This document shows positions 34,251-46,128 of a DNA stretch of 64,000 nt, piece by piece (the first letter of the stretch is position 1; every line of letters starts with the position of its first letter). Origin of the DNA: Stomoxys calcitrans (taxonomy: Eukaryota; Arthropoda; Insecta; Diptera; Muscidae). The notes under the pieces were generated by a model, which did no database searches, was not told the DNA's origin, and saw nothing but the letters and a program-made list of their open reading frames with translations. The translations under genes were made by a program, and so were the position numbers. The DNA is taken from NCBI RefSeq assembly GCF_963082655.1, contig NC_081556.1, positions 1,922,001 to 1,986,000 of the forward strand, written 5' to 3'.

Positions 34251-35695
34251 TATACCCTCTACCATATGAAGGGGGTATACCAATTTCCTCATTCTGTTTG
34301 CAACTCCTCGAAATAATCGTCTAAGACCCCATGAAATGTATGCAATTCTTGATCGTCTGGACATTTTAAGTCGATTAAGCCATGTCCGCCCGTCCGTCCG
34401 TCTGTTTGTCGAAAGCACGCTAAATTTCGAAGAGAAAAGCTAGCCGCTTGAAATTTTGCACAAATACTTCTTATTAGCGTAGGTCTGTTAGTATTGTAAA
34501 AGGGCCATGTCGGTTCATTTATTGATATAACTGCCATATAAACCGATCTGGGATCTTGACGTCTTGGGCCTCTAGAGGGCGCAATTCTGATTTTGATGAA
34601 ATTTGGCATAAGGTCTTTTGTTATGACTTCCAACAACTGTGCTAAGTATGGTTAAAATCTGTACATAACCTGATATAGCTGCCATATAAACCGATCAGGG
34701 ATCTTGACTTCTTCAGCCTCTAGAGGGCGCAATTCTGATTTTGCTGAAATTTGGCATAAGGTCTTTGACTTCCAACAACTGTGCTAAGTATGGTTCAAAT
34801 CTGTACATAACCTGGTATAGCTGCCATATAAACCGATCTGTGATCTTGACTTCTTAAGCCACTAGAGGGCCCAATTCTTATCCGATTTGGCTGAAACTTT
34901 GCATGAAGGGTTTTGTTATGACTTTCAACAACTGTGCCAAGTATGGATCAAATCGATCCATAACCTGATATAGCTGTCATATAAAGCGATCTGGAATCTT
35001 GACTTCTTAGGCCTCTAGAGGGCGCGATTCTTATCCGATTTGGCTGAAATTTTCCATAAAGTGTTTTGTTATGACTTTCAACAACTGTGCTAAGTATGGT
35101 TCAAATTGGTCTAAAATCTGATATAGCTGCCATATACACCGATCTGGGATCTTGACTTCCTAGGCCTCTAGAGGGCGCGATTCTTATCCGATTTGGCTAA
35201 AATTTTGCATAAAGTGTTTTGTTATGACTTTCAACAACTGCGCTAAGTATGGTCCCAATCGGTCCATAACCTTCTATAGCTGCCATATAAACCGATCTGG
35301 GATCTTGATCTTGAGCCAATAGAGGGCGCAATTATTTTCCGATTTGGCTGAAATTTTGCATGCAGTTTTTTGTTTGACTTCCAACAATTTTTGTGCAACG
35401 GCTTCTCCCATGACCTTTAACAAGTCCTATATAGACCGATCTCCCGATTATGGTTCTTGAGCCCCTACAAGGCGCAATTCTTCTCCGAATGGACTGAAAT
35501 ATTACACAATGAATTCTACTAAGGTTTTCAACATTCAATAAATTTATGGTCCGAATCGGACTGTGACTTGATATAGCTACAATAGCATAACAATTCTTAT
35601 CCATTATTCGTAATGTGTACAAAAATAGATACCGCGCAAAGAATCCGACAAATGCGATCCATGGTATATAAGATTCGGCCCGGAGGACAAAAAAT
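34250..35695 (-). repeat. alpha repeat, minus orientation, essentially end to end
   Basis: Left edge TTATACCCTCTACCATATGA, then GTCCGCCCGTCCGTCCGTCT. Six units with CCATATAAACCGAT at about 34534, 34682, 34824, 34977, 35129 and 35282 (142-154 bp spacing), each with TCTAGAGGGCGCAATTCT. The right edge is ATGGTATATAAGATTCGGCC. This is the best copy from which to derive a consensus. Confidence 0.9.
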
Positions 35696-37311
35696 TTTGT
35701 CAAATATTTATTGTTATAAAATCTTTTGTGAAGATATTATTTACAAAAGTCGTCAAAATTAAATCACTGGGAAAAAATTTTCATTTTTGAATTTTACATC
35801 AAATTGGTTTAAAATGAATTTTCATTAATTTTTAAATATTGTTTTTTTAAAGAGAATTTTTCTAGAAAATTGGATTCTCATAGTTTTTCTTTTTACAGGG
35901 AGATTCATTTAATTTAATTGAAAACCATTAATTTACAACAAAAGAAAACTTAAGCCTCATTTGTAGTTTTAAGGTTTAAACCCATACATGTGATCATTTA
36001 ACCATTTCGACCATCAACCATTCTCTCTGCAAGATTAAATAAAATTCCCCACCATTTTGCCAGTAAATGCATGGGTTTACATACACATGCATACATTATT
36101 CTGGCAATATTGTATACATTTGCTTTCTCTTTTAGCCATTCAATTCTGTTTTAATTCACAAACGCATCAAACGTTTCGATAAATTGTTCATTTGTTCATC
36201 AGTTGTTGTTTTTTTTTTTTTTCTTTTTTGAAATTGGCCCCACTTGAAATTCATATCCAAAACTTTGGGCGAGCAATCGCAACACAAGCGAATGCTTAAA
36301 AATGCATTTGGTGTTTAATTGCAATGAGCGACAACGAAGGAGCGCAACAAAAACAAAGCTGGGGTTCAATCGGAAAAAGTTACATAAACAAAGGGGCTAC
36401 AAAAACCACTTGTACAACAATCAACTTCCTCCCACAAGCATTTCCAAGCAAAGAGCCGAGTTGAACAAAAAAAAGAAACCCCTTCCAAAAAAAACACAAC
36501 ATGCAGCAAAACTTTGCCAACACTGACAAACATTTTGCCGCTTTTTTTCGCTCTCACTCGGCAGCTGTAAGGTTTTTTGTAACGTTTTATTTTATCGCCT
36601 TTTTTCGTTTGTTGGTTTGTTGGTGTTCTTCTGCAGCAGCGGTTGCTGTAGATTCTTTTGTTTTACCACAAAATTTGCCTTAATTGCAAAAGTGCCCCAA
36701 GTTATGGTAGTGCCACGGCTGTTCTGTTCTCCTCCTCCCACACTGTGATGTAAATTTTTCAAGAACGACTAGTGAAACCACTCTAGCAGAGTTTGGTGTT
36801 AACAACGCACACACATAGCCAAACACATACACCCACAAACACACACACACACACATCAACCCACGTTAAATACTTTCAGTTAGCTGTTGCAAGGGTAATT
36901 TCAACTCGGGATTAAAGAGGATTTTCAAAGAACAAACGCCGAGAACTACTGATGAACTTCAGTTAAGTGATGCACAACGATCCTAGTGGAGGCTGCCAAA
37001 GGATACAAGGACTTCCTTACAGTGGCATTTTAATGCACTTTGTGGCTGTCTTATGAGTCTCAAAGGCCAATATGGCAGAGTGGGAAAGCGAGGCACTGGG
37101 TAACACTTCTCGAGTATATTTGAATAAATAAATAGTTGCGGGCGATTAATGAGTGGTTTAAAAAAAAGCGAAACATTAGCAAAACTATAATTCCAATTTA
37201 AGTGCTTAGAGGAGTTGAACATGAATTTAAAACAAAATATATATTTTCATCGGAAGTTTTAGGAAAATAATAAACATCTGTAAAAGCAGCAAACATTATA
37301 TGAAAAAACAA
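35696..37311. other. unique island, no gene recognised
   Basis: AT-rich sequence with T-runs (about 36209-36221) and a CA tract at 36811-36856. No coding signal. Confidence 0.4.
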
Positions 37312-37995
37312 GTAAAAAGACATTAAGTTCGGCCGGGCCGAACTTTGAATACCCACCACTTCGGGTATATATGTATACCCATGTCGTCACAAACCGGTGA
37401 AAATTTGATAACTTAAGCACCCAAATTCGGCACGAACACGGGCGAACAAATCTAAGATGATCTAGCCATGTCCGTCCGTCTGTCTGTTGAAATCACGCTA
37501 CAGTCTTTAAAAATAGAGATATTGAGCTGAAACTTTGCACAGATTCATTTTTTGTCCATAAGCAGGATAAGTTCGAAGATGTGCTATATCGGACTATATC
37601 TTGATATAGCCCCCATATAGACCGATCCGCCCATTTAGGGTCTTAGGCCCATAAAATCCACACTTATTATCTGATTTTGCTGAAATTTGGGACAGTGAGT
37701 TGTATTAGACCATAAGCCATCCTTCCTTTATTTGGCCCAGGTCGGTCCAGATTTGGATATAGGTGTCATATAGACCGATCCGCTGAGTTAGTGTCTTAGG
37801 CTCATAAAAGCCACATTTATTATCCGATTTTGCTGAAATTTGGGGCAGTGAGTTGTGTTAAGTCACTCGACATCCTCCTTCAATATGGCTCAGATCGATC
37901 CAGATTTGGATATAGCTGCCATAAAGACCGATCACCGATTTAGGCTTTGGGCCCATAAAAGGGAGACTATTCTAGATATCTGACCCATTGACAAA
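37312..37995. repeat. alpha repeat, ends in opposed orientation
   Basis: Begins with the canonical plus-strand end TTAAGTTCGGCCGGGCCGAA and TACCCACCACTTCGGGTAT, but the interior (GTCCGTCCGTCTGTCTGTTG, then CCATATAGACCGATCCGC) reads in minus orientation. The copy is therefore internally inverted or a head-to-head fusion. It is cut by a LINE B fragment at about 37996. Confidence 0.75.
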
Positions 37996-38884
37996 CAGAT
38001 TAAGCCACTGCTCCTATGAGACTTAGGGTGATGGGAGAATGGATTAAGGATGGGAACAGCTCATAACATCGCGGTACGAGTGTAATCGAGACAACGATAG
38101 GAAACCTGGATGGAAGGGAAGAGGTTTCCGATCGGATAACTAAGACGACACTTTAGTTCGAGTGCGAGGCACTGCTGCCAGCGGCACAGTCTTGGATTGA
38201 CGGAACACTAGTATTGCCATCTGGAAGATCATGTTACACGGATGGATATCAAAGCTAGAGGACAGAGTGGGCCTGGGGATCTACATTGAGAACTCAGGGA
38301 CTGAGATTTGTTTTAGACTGCCTGACCATAATACGGTTCTGCAGGTGGAGATCCGTGCTGACGGGAAGACGTCGAGTGTGAACATCTTTACGGACTGTAT
38401 GATTGTCATAAGGGCAATAACGACCAGAACGGTGAGGTCGCAGAAAGTCTTGCAGTGTAAGAAGGGAATTAACGCCTTCTCCGAGGATGGAAAAATCCGC
38501 ATTGTTTGGGTGTTGGGCCATAACGCAGTAAGGGGGAATGAAGGGCAGAGGATTTGGCGGTAAAAACCAGAGGACTGCCGTAAATAAACTTGGGTAGCCC
38601 GAAGCCTTTCGGATCGACGCAGTCCGAGTTAAGGGAGTGGGCGACGAATGCGCATACAATATTGTGTAGGGCCTGCGGGGAAGATGATGAGACATTGGAG
38701 CATTTCCTTTGTCATTGCCCGGCTTTCGCTCCTAACAGATACCGGTACTTAGGTGGAGACACAATATCAGACATGAACCAACTTAGGGGAGTGGTTTTTA
38801 GAGGTTAGGTTAGAGGCTTAGGTGTATGTCCATAGTGGCATGGGGCGGATTAATATCTGCACCCCAATTTCAACCTAACCTAAG
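37996..38884 (+). mobile_element. LINE family B, 3' fragment with RNase H and zinc knuckle
   Basis: RNase H remnant at 38231-38563: RLPDHNTVLQVEI (Glu region), NIFTDCMIVIRAIT (Asp) and KIRIVWVLGHNAVRGNE, broken by frameshifts. The knuckle RACGEDDETLEHFLCHCPAF lies at about 38664-38725. The 3' untranslated part has GGGGCGGATTAATATCTGCA and ends CAACCTAACCTAA at about 38882. Confidence 0.8.
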
Positions 38885-40624
38885 CTCGTCTTGTAAGAGA
38901 AACAAGCGAAAAATCGTGAAACGAAATGATCGTCGCCATAAATGGGAAACAAAATGTTGAAAATTGAAAATTTTTTTTTTTTAAATTTCATAAAGATTTT
39001 GTTAAAAAAAATCATAGAAATGTTGGCTTTCGAGAATACAATTATGTTTCTACGGAAAGTTGCATTAAAATTAGTCTTCATAAAACATTTTTTTTAACAT
39101 TTTCTTCAAATTTTGACTTGGGAGAATATTTCTTTAAAATTCTATGTTTGGAGAAAATTCCATTAGCATAGTGCCGTTTCTTTTCTTGTTTAATAACCTT
39201 TCCATAGCATTACCTCACCATAAATGGCCATTCGAATTTTGATCAACTCATAGAACATACTGCCATATTTCACTCTTATGTTACTTGACATAGAAAATTA
39301 ACTTACAAATGATGTATAAATCCAATGTGAATGATTTGCAATAAATGTCAAATTATGGTCACGTCAAAAACACACACCCACACAGGCATACGCAAACCTA
39401 TTTGAACCTGTTTAAGTGAAAGAAAGGCCAAACACCCACTACGACACCCATACATTTACCACCTTGATGGGCTAATTACGAACACATGTACAACATAATT
39501 ATTTGATGTCAAAATAATGTTGACAAATCAGAGTCCCCCGAAATGGGAATCATTAATCAAACATCAATGTCAGAGAAAGGCATTGCATAAGAATTCGACC
39601 ATGGCACAAATGACAAATTAGGTTGTAGAGTAGGGCAAACCTAAAGGTGGTTAGATGTCCAACAAATATGAACTGGTTTACAACAGGGGGTAGACAATTT
39701 TCATTGGTATACCACATTAGCGGCAGAGGAAAACTTTGGATGGCTATCGAACCAGCGACCCCTTTAGGGTAATCCAAAAGCTTAAAACTTGAAAAAATTC
39801 TATATGAAATGGTTTTCACGTCAAAACGCCATTCTACACCATATTCTTTTGTTCTGAATAGGAATTTCAAAATAGAATATCCCTTCATCAAATCACATCT
39901 CTCACCTTATCCCCTGCGCGCCCCCCCAACATTGTGTGCTTTTTTGAGTTTTGACTTAAAAGCTTTTAAAACATTTCCATTCGAAACCCCTAAATCTCTG
40001 ATACTTGGAGTATTGCACCACAGAGAAAAAGTATCACATGGTTTTATATCAACATTTTGCCACTAGAGATTGATGCCAAAAAAGAACAAAATGCTACAAA
40101 AACCAATGGACTGTTGGTACAGTTAAAATCCTCTTAAGAAGATCTTTGGCTATCTATAGAAAAAAAATCATACGGCTGTTACAATATGTAAATCGTACTT
40201 ATTGGCATATAAATGCGAATGGCAAATTCAAAAAAAGTGTTGTTAAAAATGTCACACTATGTAGTTCGGGGATAGTTTTTTTTATGGGGTTGTCTTTTTG
40301 TCTTTTACCAACTGCAAATGCATAAAATAACATTGGGTCGGGGGAAAAGTGCATAAAAAAAGAAATAAAAATCCCAGAAAATCCTCTCTTTGGTGTTGTT
40401 AATTTAATGTCAGTGGTTTTTTAAAGCACCATTTGGTTTACATTTGTGCTTTACTTGAGCATTAGCCTACAGCGAAATATTTTTGAAGAAGAAGGCTTTA
40501 GTGTGACATGATATGAAAAGTGGTGGAATAGTCTTTATCGAGATCTAATTGAGTAGAACGCAAGGAAATGTCACACAACAAGAATTCCGCCTTAGGAGGT
40601 TCGATTTATATTTCAACATGGACG
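38885..40624. other. unique island, no gene recognised
   Basis: AT-rich. About 38940-39130 has loose similarity to the 29-bp repeat text (ATAGAAAT/TTTTGTTAA). Frames near 39553-40066 on both strands overlap without a domain. Confidence 0.35.
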
Positions 40625-41245
40625 TTTCCTACGTCTGTAGGACGTAGAGCTGAAGTACGGTTAATTCGTGATCACTTCCAAAAATTCATAAAATTTCTGC
40701 AAATCAGTAAAAAACTGAATTTTGTCCTCTTGAAAAACTTAAAATGGCCATATCTCCTTAACTAAGCCACGTAGAGTAAAAGTAAGGGGAATTCGTGGTC
40801 ACTTCCAAAAATTCATAAAATTGATGTAAATCAGCCCATAACTTAATTTTCCCTGGGAAAATTAAAAATGGTCATATCTCCTCAACTAAGCCTCGTAGAG
40901 CAAAAGTAAGGTTAATTTGCGATCACTTCCAAAAATTCATAATATTTATGCAAATCGGATAAAACTAAATTTTCCCAAGAAAAACATAAAATGGCCATAT
41001 CTCTTTAACTACAATAAAACTCGTAGACCAAAAATAAGGTTCATTCGTGATCACTTCTAAAAATACATAAAAATTATGTAAAACGGCCTAAAACTGAATT
41101 TTTCCTCTTGGAAAACTTAAAATGGCCATATCTGTTTAACTAAGCCTCTTAGAGCAAAAGTAAGGTTAATTCGTGATCACTTCCAAAAGTTAAAATAATT
41201 TATGAAACTCGGCCAAAGAATTTATTTTTTCCTACGTCTGTAGGA
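40625..41245 (+). repeat. tandem repeat of ~126-bp units bounded by identical 18-bp repeats
   Basis: TTCGTGATCACTTCC-type words recur near 40661, 40788, 40912, 41040 and 41166, giving five units of about 124-128 bp. Each unit has AAAATGGCCATATCTCCTTA and CGTAGAGCAAAAGTAAGG. The array is enclosed by the identical 18-mer TTTCCTACGTCTGTAGGA at 40625-40642 and 41228-41245. Confidence 0.85.
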
Positions 41246-41246
41246 A

Positions 41247-41571
41247 ACCATCCATTATCCTACAGACAAATTCAATCTCTCCAATAATACCAAGACCCTT
41301 TAGATCCCCTTTGCCTTCTGCAACTTCACAAACTAAATATCATCCCGCATAAACTTTGTATTTGACTTTGTACCATTGAAGATGTTAAGCTTCCCAGTAT
41401 TTTTTCTTTATCAAATGTCATCTTAAGCAAAGTCTGTTGTTTCTTGGTATCTACAGCGTCTGTGTTTGTAAGCCACGCTGTGGTATTATCAAGAAAGGCT
41501 TTTCTGTGGCAAAAGGCAGAAGAAAATTTGTTTAGACATTTCCAGCATTTTTCCCTAAAGCAAATTGTCAA
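41247..41571 (-). pseudogene. possible broken coding fragment, unrecognised
   Basis: On the minus strand an excellent acceptor-like stretch (TTCTTCTGCCTTTTGCCACAG) precedes a frame reading KAFLDNTTAWLTNTDAVDTK, then KQQTLLKMTFDKEKILGSL. A second minus frame takes over further on with WYKVKYKVYAG, a TGA, then LVCEVAEGKGDLKGLGIIGE and IEFVCRIMDGFLQ. Together they look like one protein with a frameshift and a stop. It abuts the ~126-bp array. It may be a retrocopy, an old transposon gene or a decayed exon. No family is recognised. Confidence 0.35.
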
Positions 41572-41748
41572 TAAAATTTTGTTTAACGATAAATTTTTAA
41601 CGAATTTTTTCTAATAAAAAAAATTCTATGGATTTTTTACTTAACCCATTAACGCCGAATGGATAGAAAAATACCCAAGAAAAGAGCTGTGTTAGAACAT
41701 TTCTAGCTCGAGTTAGGCAAAAGGTGGAAGTAGAAGTATTATAACGGA

Positions 41749-42040
41749 GGCCACCATAGCGCAGAGGTAAGCATGTTCGCCTATGATGCTGAACGGTTCG
41801 AATCCTGGTGAGACCATCAGAAAAATTTTCAGCGGTGGTTTTCTACCGCCGGCAACATTTGTGTCCATGTAAAACTTCTCTCCAAAGTGGTGTCGCACTG
41901 CGGCACGCCGTTCGGACTGTGCTATAAAAAGGAGGCCCCTTATCATTGAGCTTAAACTTGAATCGGACAGCACTAATTGGTATGTGAGAAATTTGCCCCT
42001 GTTCCTTGGTGGAATGTTTATGGGAAAAATTTGTAATTTT
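41749..42040 (+). mobile_element. SINE family 1, full length
   Basis: Starts GGCCACCATAGCGCAGAGG, has the B-box GGTTCGAATCC at about 41796, the core ATGTAAAACTTCTCTCC, the CTATAAAAAGGAGGCCCC segment (41931) and the 3' end GGAATGTTTATGGG. It is followed at once by an inverted LINE B segment. Confidence 0.9.
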
Positions 42041-42044
42041 TTTT

Positions 42045-42173
42045 ATTATAACATCGTCTGCGTAGCAGACGGGTTAAAATCCATCCTCAGTCAGCATTCG
42101 TAATAAATTATTTATTACGGATGCTCACTGAGGAGGGATTTGAACCCGTCTGCTATGCAGACGATGTTATAAT
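42045..42173. repeat. inverted duplication (63-bp arms, 3-bp centre) at a LINE 5' junction
   Basis: 42045-42107 is the reverse complement of 42111-42173 at about 58 of 63 positions, centred on 42109. Both arms encode the RT stretch around CYADDVIIL, the left one inverted. Confidence 0.9.
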
Positions 42174-43568
42174 ACTTCTAAGGGGTAAGGATCCGAGCAA
42201 GCTATGCAGAAGGGCCGAAAGGGTCTTGCATATGGCATGACTGGGATAGATCCAAAGTTCTCACTGTTGACCCAGAGAAGACTGAAATATGCCTGTTCAC
42301 GAGAAAGACGAAGGTGGGCCAATTAAATGCACAACGTTTCCTCAATAAGATTTCGATGCCTGACAAGGTCAAATATTCAGGTGTGCTCTTGGACAGGAAA
42401 CTGAATTAGAAGTGTCACATTCTGGTGCTTACCGAGAAGGCCACAGGAGGCCGAAATGGGGCCTGAATCCGAGGATGGTCCACTGGCTCTACAAGAGCGT
42501 GATTAGACCAATACTTACTTACACCTCAGTAGTTTGGTGGACTGCTATGAAGAAAAAGTGCAACATAAGGACCATACAACAGGTTGAGAGAACATGTTGT
42601 CTTGGCATAGGCGGAGCGATGAGGACATATTAACATATAGATTAAGTGTGAGGCAGCCACTGCGGCTATGAGACTTAAGGCTATGGTAGAATGGATTGAG
42701 GATGGAAGCAGCTCATACCATCGCGGTATAATCGAGGCGACGATAGGAAACCTGGAAGGAAGGGAAGAGGTTTCCGATCGGATACCTGAGATGAACCTTG
42801 AAGTCGAGTGCGAGGCATTGGCACAGTCTTGGATTGACGGAACCCTAGTATTGCCATCTGGAAGATCATGTTACAGGGATGAATCAAAGCTAGAGGACAG
42901 AGTGGACCTGGCAAAATTCGCATCGTTTGGGTGCCGGGCCATAACGGAGTATGGGGGAATGAATGGGCAGACGATTTGGCGATGAAGGATAGAGGACTGC
43001 CGTCAATAAACTTGGTTAATCCAAAGCCTTTCGGGTCGACGCAGTCCGAGTTAAAAGAGTGGGCGACGAATGCGCATAAAACATTGTGGAACAGCGAAAC
43101 GGTTGGTAGGACGGCGAAAATTCTATGGGGGGATCCAGATCGTGAGAAGACGAGGTTATTACTGAAAGAAAGTTAGAAGGAGGTCAGTACAGCTATTGCT
43201 ATCATAACTGGACACATAGGACTGCAAGCTCACTTATGTAAAATCAGTTCGGTAAGTGATAAGTGGCATGTGTAGGGCATGATGATGATGATGATGAGAC
43301 GTTGGAGCACTTCCTTTGTCATTGCCCAGCTTTGGCGTCTAACTTATACCGGCACATAGGTGAAGACACAATACCAGACATGAACCAACTTAGGGGAGTG
43401 GTATTGAAAACAATTAGGGATTTTGGAAGTAGCACGGAATTCCTAACTTAAAATTTTCTTTTTAAATGTTTGTTTATAGTATGTAAAGCCGATTACTGGC
43501 TTAGGTATACGTTCATAGGGGCATGGGACGGATTAATATCTACACCCTCTTTTCAACCTAACCTAGGC
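42045..43568 (+). mobile_element. LINE family B, 3' half (RT, deleted RNase H, zinc knuckle)
   Basis: After the inverted start, 42112-42640 carries reverse transcriptase pieces: LTEEGFEPVCYADDVIILL (the YADD active site is intact), then KSVIRPILTYTSVVWWTAMK in another frame. RNase H is nearly lost: DRVDLA is followed directly by the WVPGHNGVWGNEWADDLAMK end, a deletion of about 230 bp compared with 38270-38498. Next come WATNAHKTLWNSETVGRTAK and a knuckle at about 43270-43335 containing a GAT expansion. The 3' end is CAACCTAACCTA at about 43566. Several frameshifts make it inactive. Confidence 0.85.
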
Positions 43569-43796
43569 AAAAGGTATGAAATTTGGATTGGCGTAAAGTG
43601 AATGAAAGCGAATGAAACTAATTTAAAAAAAAAAAAATTTACCGTCATATAAGGTCATGTTTTGGGGGAAAATTGGCTTAACAAAAGTCGGCAATTTTTT
43701 AAAGCTCAAAAAATTGTTTTCAAAATTCTTAGAAGTGAGATTTGGAAACCCTTTTTAATATTTTATTGCATTTGATGGTTCCTATATTAAAACCAG
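43569..43796. other. unclassified spacer
   Basis: Short AT-rich sequence between LINE B and the gamma repeat. Nothing seen. Confidence 0.3.
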
Positions 43797-45267
43797 TAAG
43801 GAAAAGCAAATGTCGGGCAATACCAAGTCTATAATACCCTATACCTACCCTATAGGTACTAAGTGGGAGCAATATCTAATTCCAAACCAATTTTGATGGA
43901 CCTAGGCAGATGTTCTCGGATGGGTTATTAAACAATCCGTATCAAATTTCGAGCAAATATGTTCAAACTGTAATAACTAAGGTTCACAAATGACAACATT
44001 ATGGCAAATTACCCAAAATCTGACGAACAAATATATGGGAGCTATATATATAACTCTGAACCGATTTCGTGCAAACTTCTCAGATAATGTGGTAGTCGTC
44101 GGGAAAAGTGTTTGGCAAGATTGGTGAAAAAATGTGCTTACATTGGCTTTAGAAGTGAAAATCAGCCGATATCCATATATGACAGCTATATCTAAGTCTG
44201 AGCCGATTTCTATGAAATTCACCAGAAATGTCAAGTCATAAGAAAATCTTTCCTGCCAAATTTCGAGAGAGTCGGATAACAAATGAGCGCTCTATTGCAA
44301 TATTTCTCAAATTCGGACGAACATATATATGGGAGCTATACCTAAATCTGAACCGATTTCGAGCAAACTTCTATGATACCGTGGTAATCGTCGAGAAAAG
44401 CGTTGAGTAAAATTATGGCAAGATTGGTTAAAAAATCCGCTTGCAACGGCTTTAGAAGTGAAAATCGGGCGATATACATATATGGTATATATATCTAAAT
44501 CTGAACCGATTTTCATGACATTCGCCTATAATGTCGAGAATCAAGAGAAAATCCTTCCAGGCAAATTTCGAGAGAATCGGTTAACAAATGAGCGCTTTAT
44601 TGTAATATTTCTCAAAATCGGACGAACATATATATGGGAGCTATATCTAAATCTGAACGGATTTCGAGTAAAATTCTCAGATATCGTGATAGTTGTCGAG
44701 AAAAGCGTTGTGTAAAATAATGGCAAGATTGGTCAATAAATGCGCTTGCAACGGCTCTTGAAGTAAAAATCAGGCGATATACATATATGACAGCTATATC
44801 TAAATCAGAATCGATTTCCATGAAATTCGTCTATAATGTCGAGAATCAAGAAAAAATCCTTCCTGCCAAATTTCAAGAGAATTAGTTAAAAAATGACCAT
44901 TTTATTGCATTATTACTGCAAATCGGATGAACATATATATGGGAGCTATATACAAATCTGAACCGATTTTTTCCATATTCAATAGGTTTCGTCTCTAGGC
45001 CGAAAAACATGTCTGTACCAAATTTTAAGACGATCGGATGAAAACTGCGACCTGTACTTTATACACAAATTAACATGGATAGACGGACATATAGACACAG
45101 ACAGACGGACGGGCGGATAGACAGACAGACACACATAGCTAAATCGAATCAGAAAGTGATTCTGATTCGATCGTTATACTTATCAATGGGTCTATCTCTC
45201 TTCCTTCTGGGTGTCACAAACAAATGCACTAAGTTATAATACCCTGCACCACAGTAGTGGGACAAAA
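43797..45267 (+). repeat. repeat family gamma (alpha-related, ~300-bp higher-order period)
   Basis: ATATATGGGAGCTATA recurs at about 44032, 44327, 44631 and 44935 (about 300-bp spacing), with CCGATTTC/GAGCAAACTTCT and TTTCGAGAGAATCGG phrases between. The right end has AGACAGACGGACGGGCGG, TAAATCGAATCAGAAAGTGA and AATACCCTGCACCACAGTAG. Confidence 0.85.
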
Positions 45268-45982
45268 TTACCATGCCATTGTTTTAAACACAAAATAAGT
45301 AAAATTTTCTCATTTTTGTTGTTTTAGAAAATTAAAAAAATCATTTTGCAGTCTAATTTAATGGAAATTATCCTGTCAACTGTTCTCGCTAATACGAGTA
45401 CCACTAACTAAATGCTAACATTAACTAAAAGCATAGAAAACATGAAGTGAAAGGGCGATGGGATAATGAGCCAAGAGCAACTAGAAATTGATTGCATTAA
45501 AACTTAGAACAGTGTCAGGACGAATTGACAAATGGCAACAGCAAAGCAACAACTCTGCAACTAAGATATAAGCAAGGACTCTAATTTACAGGACTTTGGT
45601 GGATCCCTGCAATAAATTGCATTAAAGGATTTGCCAAACAGCAGCGCCACTGAATGCAAAAGGGGCAGGGTGATGGTATGAAGGTCACAGCCACCAAAGC
45701 AATTGTTCGCCCCAGCACAGAATTTAGGGTTACATCAACAACATAGGGCTACGCTAGTCCAAGGCAACTTTGGCATATATCCTTAGCTTTTGGCAAATTG
45801 TTTTCAATGTCCTATATTGTTAAGTAAATTTCAACGAAATAGTAAAACTATCAGCAACACCTGCTGTGAAGGCAATATGCGAAAGGACACGATTCTTTAT
45901 GAACAACATTTACAAAACTTTTGGCAAATAGCGGCCATGTGACAGGAGAACGATTCAAGTTTCCATTATATTATGAAGGACA
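45268..45982. other. unique island, no gene recognised
   Basis: Unique AT-rich sequence with no coding signal. Confidence 0.35.
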
Positions 45983-46128
45983 TACTCGTAGCTGAGTTGG
46001 CAACGATTACCAGATTACCAGTGCGAAAGTCGAGGGTTTAATTCCCACCAAAGGCTTTGGTCTGTCGCAATGCACAAAAATTGTCTAAGTGATACTGACT
46101 TCAGATTGCCACTATAATCTAACCTAAT
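45983..46128 (+). mobile_element. SINE family 2, best copy
   Basis: ACTCGTAGCTGAGTTGGCAA (A-box region TAGCTGAGTTGG), GAGGGTTTAATTCCCACC (B-box with a two-base change), then GGCTTTGGTCTGTCGCAATG. The 3' tail, 46083-46125, begins GTCTAAGTGATACTGACTTC and ends ATCTAACCT. The tail matches LINE C at 13223-13265. Confidence 0.7.
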
